Source: Nitrospiraceae bacterium UBA6905 (GTDB taxonomy: Bacteria; Nitrospirota; Thermodesulfovibrionia; Thermodesulfovibrionales; UBA6898). Taken from it: a stretch of DNA of 28,883 nucleotides. The notes under the pieces were generated by a model. The model saw nothing but the letters and a program-made list of their open reading frames with translations, searched no databases and had not been told where the DNA came from. Where the stretch lies: NCBI GenBank assembly GCA_002451165.1, contig DKBH01000088.1, positions 26,317 to 55,199 of the forward strand, in the 5' to 3' direction. Shown piece after piece: positions 24,165 to 28,883 of this stretch (within the stretch, counting starts at the first letter, position 1; each line of letters begins with the position of its first letter). A program made the translations under genes and the position numbers.

Positions 24165-25502
24165 TCAGTATTGCAGATCGGCCTTTGCAAGGTTGCCGAC
24201 GACAACCAGCACATAGTTCGCGGGGTCCAGATATTTCCGGGCCACCCGCAGAATATCTTCTTTGGTTACTGCGTTGATGATGGATGGATACCGGTCGATG
24301 TAATCAAGTCCGAGACCATAATACTCGACAGCAAGGTTGAACCCGGCGATCTTGCTGTTCGAATCGATGCGCAGCGGAAAGCTCCCGGTCAGGTAGGACT
24401 GTGCATCAGAGAGTTCCCGGTCACTGACCTTCTCGGCGCGCATCCTTTTCATCTCTGTGATGACTTCCGCGATGGCGGTGTTCGCAGACTCGTTTTTTGT
24501 CTGGAGAACTGCCTGAAAACTTCCGCTGAACCTGTTCACGTCGAAATAACTGTGAACATCGTAGGCCAGTCCGCGGTTGTCACGAATGTTGTCCACAAGA
24601 CGAGATGCGAAGCCTCCTCCTCCGAGAATGTAATTCATTACGATAACGGCATAATAGTCGGGGTTCATACGGCTCATGCCGAGGTGTCCAAGGATGATAT
24701 TCGTCTGCGTGAGATCCTTATCCACTTTGATGACCGAAGGTGCCTGCTTCGGCGCGATATCGGGCAGAACGAGCTCCGGTATCTTCTTCTCCTGCCAATT
24801 ACCGAAATATTTTCCGAGCAGCAGCTTCAGTTCTTCGCGGCTGATATCACCTACGACCGAGACGATCGTGTTATTCGGCGCGAAGTAGCTCCCGTGAAAA
24901 TCTATGAGATCCTGCCGGGTGATGGTGGGGATGGAGTCAACGGTTCCCTGCACCTGTCTTCCGTACGGATGGTCTCCGTACACAGCCCGGGCAAAGTCGA
25001 TGGAAGCAACAGCACCGGGGTCCTCCTGCTGCTGGATCAGCCAATTCATGGTGATACGTTTTTTCCTTGCGATCTCCTCCTCGCGGAAGGCCGGATGCAG
25101 GACGATATCGGAAAGAAGATTAAAACCGAGTTCGATGTCCTTTTTTAAAACGGTGAGTGAAGCGGTCGTATAGTCGTCTCCGGCAGATGCGCTGAGAGAA
25201 CCGCCGACAAACTCGATGGCTTCGCTGATCTCCCGGGAGGTCCGCTGCTGCGTGCCCTCGTTCAGCAGGGCCGCCGTAAGATAGGCTAGTCCCGCTTTTG
25301 CCGGCGGCTCGGAAATGCTGCCGGCCTTGATTGCCATGACGACAGATACCATCGGGACCGAATGCCGGGCTGTATGCAGGATGACCATGCCGTTGGGGAG
25401 CATTTCCCGCTCCGCCAGCTGCGTGGCCCGAGCCGGTGCCGTTAGAGAAAGGATCAGAAGGAGGGCGGCGGGTATGCTGCGGTAGATGCGGTGCATACTC
25501 AT
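24165..25502 (-). CDS. M16 peptidase-like protein without the metal site (non-catalytic partner)
   Basis: 445 residues with a signal peptide (about 1-27, cleaving after ARA). Two M16 halves are present. Where active members carry HxxEH, this protein has Y74-L-T-A-A78, so it cannot bind zinc in the usual way. The C-terminal half keeps the substrate-gripping Arg/Tyr pair in RDNRGLAYDVHSYF. Known: bacterial periplasmic M16B enzymes often work as heterodimers of one subunit with HxxEH and one with the R/Y pair. The gene overlaps its active neighbour by 4 nt, which fits such a pair. Substrate unknown. Confidence 0.9.
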   Translation of the reverse strand: MSMHRIYRSIPAALLLILSLTAPARATQLAEREMLPNGMVILHTARHSVPMVSVVMAIKAGSISEPPAKAGLAYLTAALLNEGTQQRTSREISEAIEFVGGSLSASAGDDYTTASLTVLKKDIELGFNLLSDIVLHPAFREEEIARKKRITMNWLIQQQEDPGAVASIDFARAVYGDHPYGRQVQGTVDSIPTITRQDLIDFHGSYFAPNNTIVSVVGDISREELKLLLGKYFGNWQEKKIPELVLPDIAPKQAPSVIKVDKDLTQTNIILGHLGMSRMNPDYYAVIVMNYILGGGGFASRLVDNIRDNRGLAYDVHSYFDVNRFSGSFQAVLQTKNESANTAIAEVITEMKRMRAEKVSDRELSDAQSYLTGSFPLRIDSNSKIAGFNLAVEYYGLGLDYIDRYPSIINAVTKEDILRVARKYLDPANYVLVVVGNLAKADLQY

Positions 25503-26818
25503 AAGCCTTTTTCCTTTGGCAGGGGTATCAGGATGCCCGTTGTTTTCATTTCATCGATAAGGTTTTTTCGGGCGACGCGTCTGACATCATCCGCGGTCAC
25601 CTTACGAATTCCGTCCAAATAGGTATCCACGAACTTCCAGCCGACGGTCATCTCAAACGATCCGAGGGTTCGGGCCTGCATGTAGATTGAATCCTGCTGC
25701 ATGACGAAAGAAGCCTCGACCTGATTCTTTGCCCGTTGCACTTCCTGTCCGTCAGGAGGGGTGTCCTTGATCTTTTCGATCTCATCCAGCAATGACCGTT
25801 CTACGTCCTCGATCTTCTTCCCTTGCGCAGCAGTCGCGCCTGCGAGGAAGACGAAGGGATCTTTATACAGCCCCTCGTAGCTGGCCCATGCCGAAAGGGC
25901 TATCTGCTGGTCATAAACGAGCGCACGGTAGAGGCGTGAACTTTTGCCGTCCGACAGTATGTTGCCGAGCACGTCAAGGGCAAAGCCGTCCTCATGTACA
26001 ATATTCGGCACTTTATAGGCAATCATGATATAGGGAAGTTCGGCCTCTTTCTTTACATAGACCCTTCGCTCGCCTTTCTGCTCATCCTCGACCGAGGTCA
26101 TTGCCGGGATCGGCGGGCCGGCAGGGATGCTGCCGAAGGAGGTTCGGATCTTCTCCATGATCTGCTTCTGATCGACATCACCGACCACGATTATCACCGC
26201 ATTGTTCGGCGCATAGTAGGCACGGTAATGCTCTGCGAGATCTTGAGGGTTCAGGGCCCTGAGGTCCGACATCCAGCCGATTACCGGGCGGCGGTAGGGA
26301 TGGTTCTTGAATGTAGCAGCCATAACCTCTTCGAAGACAAAGCTCTGCGGGTCGTCCTCGGTGCGGAGCCTGCGCTCTTCCGTAACGACATCTCGCTCGG
26401 AAAGTACTGCATCTCTGGTCAGGACGAGATTCTGCATCCGGTCGGCCTCAAGGCCAATAGGCATGCTGATACGATCCGAGGCGAGCAGTTCGAAATAGCC
26501 GGTATAGTCCCGCGAGGTGAAGGCGTTGTCCATTCCCCCTGCCCTCTGGATCGCCTGGGAGAAGGTCTTTGGACCGTGTTCTTTTGTGCCCTTGAACATC
26601 ATATGTTCCAGAAGATGGCTTAACCCGGTTTTGCCACTTTTCTCATCGCGGGAGCCCACCCGGTACCAGACCTGGAAGGTCGCCGTCGGCGCCTTATGGT
26701 CTTCGAGAATCAGCACCTTCAGGCCATTGTCGAGCAGGTACTCATTGACCGGCAGGGAAAAGGCGGTTGCAGCGAACAGGAGAATGCAGAGAACAGGGAT
26801 CACGCATATTGTTTTCAT
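25499..26818 (-). CDS. M16 family zinc peptidase (catalytic subunit)
   Basis: 439 residues. Signal peptide about 1-22 (CVIPVLCILLFAATAFS). The inverted zinc motif is H68-L-L-E71-H72, with the distal ligand in VVTEERR (Glu147/148), the usual distance for the family. The N-terminal half looks fully active; the C-terminal half has the M16 fold with DGKSSRLYRALV. Known: pitrilysin/processing-peptidase family enzymes degrade or trim peptides in the periplasm. It is the first gene of the run M16-M16-hisD-hisG. There is no Shine-Dalgarno; a TACAAT lies 6 nt before the ATG. Confidence 0.93.
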   Translation of the reverse strand: MKTICVIPVLCILLFAATAFSLPVNEYLLDNGLKVLILEDHKAPTATFQVWYRVGSRDEKSGKTGLSHLLEHMMFKGTKEHGPKTFSQAIQRAGGMDNAFTSRDYTGYFELLASDRISMPIGLEADRMQNLVLTRDAVLSERDVVTEERRLRTEDDPQSFVFEEVMAATFKNHPYRRPVIGWMSDLRALNPQDLAEHYRAYYAPNNAVIIVVGDVDQKQIMEKIRTSFGSIPAGPPIPAMTSVEDEQKGERRVYVKKEAELPYIMIAYKVPNIVHEDGFALDVLGNILSDGKSSRLYRALVYDQQIALSAWASYEGLYKDPFVFLAGATAAQGKKIEDVERSLLDEIEKIKDTPPDGQEVQRAKNQVEASFVMQQDSIYMQARTLGSFEMTVGWKFVDTYLDGIRKVTADDVRRVARKNLIDEMKTTGILIPLPKEKGL

Positions 26819-26824
26819 AATGCT

Positions 26825-26830
26825 ATTGTA
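26825..26830 (-). promoter_or_regulatory. -10 box directly before the M16 catalytic subunit ATG
   Basis: Minus strand TACAAT (26830-26825), 6 nt before the ATG at 26818. The best -35 (TTGGAA) is 19 nt away, so the promoter is weaker than that of hisD. Transcription would begin at the start codon. Confidence 0.3.
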
Positions 26831-26918
26831 CCTTGAGCAAAGGAAGACTTTCCAATAGCGGCATCTGACCGGTCAGCCTAACTACCCTATCGTCATCCTC
26901 GAAGACCCCGTGAGAAAA

Positions 26919-27058
26919 AAAAGTGGTGCCTGCCCTCCCATTCTTCTCAGCGGGGTTACATCTTGAGACATACAGCGTAAGACTGTTACATCTGACTCTA
27001 CGTCCTGAGACATTACAACCTATCAGCTGAAGAGAACAGGGGCAAGACCACCACTTTT
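26919..27058. repeat. Roughly 140-bp palindromic element with imperfect terminal inverted repeats, MITE or IS remnant
   Basis: The left end begins AAAAGTGGTG (26919-26928), then CCT-GCCC and on to TTCTCAGC. The right end, read on the minus strand from 27058, begins AAAAGTGGTG, then GTCTT-GCCC and on to CTTCAGC. So roughly 33-bp ends match with small gaps. Inside are direct repeats: TTACATCTTGAGACATACA (26956-26974) and CTACGTCCTGAGACATTACA (26998-27017), 42 bp apart, plus a partial copy GTTACATCT at 26985. There is no reading frame. ACCCCGTGAGAA (26905-26916) also pairs with TTCTCAGCGGGGT (26944-26956), one bulge. Repeated TGAGACAT motifs recall subterminal transposase sites of insertion sequences, but I cannot name a family. 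No target duplication is evident. The rest of the 26819-27295 gap has no supported gene. Confidence 0.55.
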
Positions 27059-27295
27059 GGTAGGCTGCCTTACTTCCTTTTTACACCTGTTTTCAGTTGA
27101 TGTCAAGAATTATTTTGCGGCTTTCTTGATTCTTCACGCGCTGCAGGACTGCGCATGCGGTCAGCGCGTAACCAGGGTTGGACCGTACGGCATATGACGG
27201 AGGCAACAGCAGCGGATATCAAGGAAGACGTCCACCGGAATCACCCTATGAGACCCTGCAATTCTGAGCAAGAGGAGAAACAAAGGGTTCAGAAC

Positions 27296-28246
27296 TTATG
27301 ATTTACGCCGCAGCTTTTTCTGCTCATACATCATGCGGTCAGCGCGGGAAATCAATGCATCAACAGAACACGGATTTTCTGTGTCGTAATAGGATATGCC
27401 GCAACTCACGGACAGCATATAATTTCGCGGTTTTGCTGCGTTATGAGCATCAAGGTTCTTTTGCAGGCGTTCTGTAACTTTCGTGATATCGTTCTTGGTT
27501 GCCCCGAGGGGAATTACCGCGAATTCATCCCCACTCATACGGGCAAGAATATCGGTAACACGAAACGTTTCCTTAAGAATCTGCGCAATATCAATAAGAG
27601 CCTGGTCCCCCTCTGCGTGTCCGTGGGTATCATTGATAATTTTCAGATCGTTCAGGTCCAGATAGATCAACAGCACGTCCTTTTTTTGACGGTTGGCAAG
27701 GCTCAGGAACTTCTCTGCCATAGGAAGGAAGCCTCGACGGTTATATAGTCCGGTGAGATCGTCATAGAGCGACAGGGATTTTAGTTTTTCGGCCATCTGC
27801 TTGTGCTCGGTTATGTCACGGACAATACCCAGTATCTTGGCAACTCTTCCATCCTGCATCTGGGGAGTTGTCGTAAACTCACCTGTCAGATAATTGCCCG
27901 ATGCTGATGCTGTCCGCAATTCAAACTTCGGAGATGGTTCACCGCGCAAGGCTAAGAGAAATTTCTCTATGGCAAGAGGCAGATCATCGGGATGAATGAT
28001 CTGCGCAAAGCTCTTTCCGATCCATTCACGACATGACAACCCCGTGACCTTCTCGAAGGCAGGGTTCAGCGACGTAATGATACCATCTGGTGAAAGGCTG
28101 TAGATGACATCCGATACATTATATAACAGTGTCAGGTACTGCTGGGCAGACTCGTATTGCTCCCGCAATTCCGGTTCTGAGATCCGGCGGCGCAATACTT
28201 TCAGCTCATTGGTCAGTTGCTCTTCTGTTTTCTCGTCCTGTCCCAT
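27296..28246 (-). CDS. PAS-GGDEF protein, probable diguanylate cyclase with SGDEF active site
   Basis: 316 residues, no membrane segment. A short N-terminal coiled coil (about 5-38) leads into a PAS domain (about 38-147, with GIITSLNPAFEKVTGLS and the PAC-type ILGIVRDITEHKQ). The GGDEF domain follows (about 155-316); its signature reads SGDEF (238-242), with Ser for the first Gly. The inhibitory I-site RVTD (229-232) is kept. Known: SGDEF variants can be active, so cyclase activity is plausible but not assured. Start: GGGAG about 9 nt before the ATG, under an extended -10. The C-terminal EQKKLRRKS tail and the domain resemble the response regulator at 6512, suggesting paralogues. Confidence 0.92.
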   Translation of the reverse strand: MGQDEKTEEQLTNELKVLRRRISEPELREQYESAQQYLTLLYNVSDVIYSLSPDGIITSLNPAFEKVTGLSCREWIGKSFAQIIHPDDLPLAIEKFLLALRGEPSPKFELRTASASGNYLTGEFTTTPQMQDGRVAKILGIVRDITEHKQMAEKLKSLSLYDDLTGLYNRRGFLPMAEKFLSLANRQKKDVLLIYLDLNDLKIINDTHGHAEGDQALIDIAQILKETFRVTDILARMSGDEFAVIPLGATKNDITKVTERLQKNLDAHNAAKPRNYMLSVSCGISYYDTENPCSVDALISRADRMMYEQKKLRRKS

Positions 28247-28273
28247 CGCAGCTGTCTCCCAGATTGCAACGTA

Positions 28274-28282
28274 ATAATACCA
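28274..28282 (-). promoter_or_regulatory. Extended -10 promoter for the PAS-GGDEF gene
   Basis: Minus strand TGGTATTAT (28282-28274), with a poor -35. It predicts a start near 28267 and a 20-nt leader that holds the GGGAG ribosome site. Confidence 0.35.
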
Positions 28283-28790
28283 CGAACCGTTTTCCGAAGG
28301 CTATCAGCAGCCGGCAATGACGAGCTTTCAAATATCAAGAAGGAGAGTACTTAGGATAAGCGGGTCTTGCATTTAGGAGGAAAGCCCCGGGTATGCAGTA
28401 TTAGGTGCATAGTGATGTGCCAGTGTAAAGTGCGTATGCATTATAATGCGGATTCCACCTACGAAAGCGGTTCAATTTATTGCAACAATAAGGATAACCT
28501 GCTGAAGTCCGCACCCGTGATATAATCTTCGAAAAGATGTGTTATGAACGGCATTCAGTAGCAAGGGAAGGAGAACGATAATTTGTTCCTTCCTCCTCCC
28601 ACAAGATTCAGGTCAGTCAAACTGTTTTTTGCGGTTCATACTCAACACTTTCGTGAGATGAGCACCGACCTTCAGTTTTCACGATATCTATCATATGCAA
28701 TTGTCTTGTGAGAGCTGAAGATTTACAACGCCAGTTCAACAATGAAGTGCAGCACTTGGGGCAGCGGAAAGGTTGCTATCCTAAGTGGTT
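28283..28790. other. Gene-free interval leading to an insertion sequence; probable IS30 left end near its right side
   Basis: About 500 bp, AT-richer than the rest of the window, with stops in all frames and no supported gene. Two TATAAT-like boxes (about 28442 and 28512) lack good -35 partners. A bulged inverted repeat (GGAAG-GAGAAC and GTTC-CTTCC, about 28566-28592) is weak. Just before the transposase, AAGTGC-A-GCACTT (28745-28757) is a perfect 13-nt palindrome in a TTCAACAATGAAGTGCAG context, which resembles IS30-family ends; I infer that the element begins near 28730. Confidence 0.35.
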
Positions 28791-28883
28791 ATGGGAAAAC
28801 ATTACAGTCAGCTTACCATGGATGAACGAGAAGTCATAGCCAAGTTGTATTATGAGGGGAAGCGGCCCAGCGAGATCGGCCGG
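28791..28883 (+). CDS. IS30-family transposase, N-terminal fragment cut by window edge
   Basis: 31 codons from ATG 28791 to the last base, with no stop. The start MGKHYSQLTMDEREVIAKLY continues with a helix-turn-helix opening (YEGKRPSEIGR). This is the typical N-terminus of IS30-family transposases, which begin with a short basic Tyr-Xaa-Gln-Leu-Thr segment and a helix-turn-helix that binds the terminal repeats. The DDE catalytic domain lies outside the window, so intactness cannot be judged. No Shine-Dalgarno is visible. Confidence 0.8.
   Translation, partial: MGKHYSQLTMDEREVIAKLYYEGKRPSEIGR

Noticed and set aside
27110..27345. 15-bp repeat CATGCGGTCAGCGCG shared by the intergenic region and the PAS-GGDEF 3' end, taken as a possible GGDEF gene remnant
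   Set aside because: Translation around the intergenic copy does not continue the GGDEF C-terminus, and one 15-bp match in 29 kb can arise by chance.

Overview
The window reads as a chromosomal segment of a GC-rich, diderm (Gram-negative-type) bacterium. LapA/LapB-type, SurA/PpiD-type and UbiB proteins, secreted M16 peptidases and c-di-GMP enzymes support this. The protein set would suit a Nitrospirota-like or deltaproteobacterium-like lineage, but that is an impression from sequence style; no rRNA or other marker here settles it. Genes are tightly packed, often with ATGA or TGATG stop/start overlaps. No tRNA, rRNA or CRISPR array was seen.

Layout. (1) 1-1778, minus: a secreted protein of unknown function and a GalT-like nucleotidyltransferase cut by the left edge. 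(2) 2003-4469, plus: UbiE/MenG methyltransferase and UbiB-type atypical kinase (quinone biosynthesis). (3) 4510-6077, minus: a small HEXXH protein overlapping a radical SAM protein, with no recognised function. (4) 6512-7366, minus: a response regulator-diguanylate cyclase. (5) 7564-12827, minus: proA, nadD, rsfS, rlmH, a LapA-LapB fusion, a Nif3-family protein and a stand-alone archaeal-type ThrRS editing domain, nearly all touching or overlapping. (6) 12996-17616, plus: mutL, miaA, hfq, a PPIase-less PpiD/SurA-like membrane protein and an O-methyltransferase. (7) 17747-21263, plus: DUF1015 protein, gap and pgk, ending at a 20-bp-stem bidirectional hairpin. (8) 21359-26818, minus: an M16 peptidase pair (one active, one without its metal site), hisD, hisG and speD. 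(9) 26819-28883: a gene-poor stretch with a roughly 140-bp palindromic repeat element, a PAS-GGDEF protein, and the first 31 codons of an IS30-family transposase at the right edge.

Most of the window is conserved housekeeping: translation and ribosome maturation (rsfS, rlmH, miaA, hfq, the tRNA-editing domain), NAD, proline, histidine and polyamine synthesis, mismatch repair, glycolysis and envelope assembly. The least explained parts are the HEXXH/radical SAM pair, the free-standing tRNA-editing domain with an altered active-site region, the palindromic element at 26.9-27.06 kb, and several genes (mutL, hisD, the M16 peptidase at 25499, the response regulator at 6512) whose best -10 hexamer lies only 5-8 nt before the ATG with no Shine-Dalgarno, which suggests leaderless transcripts.
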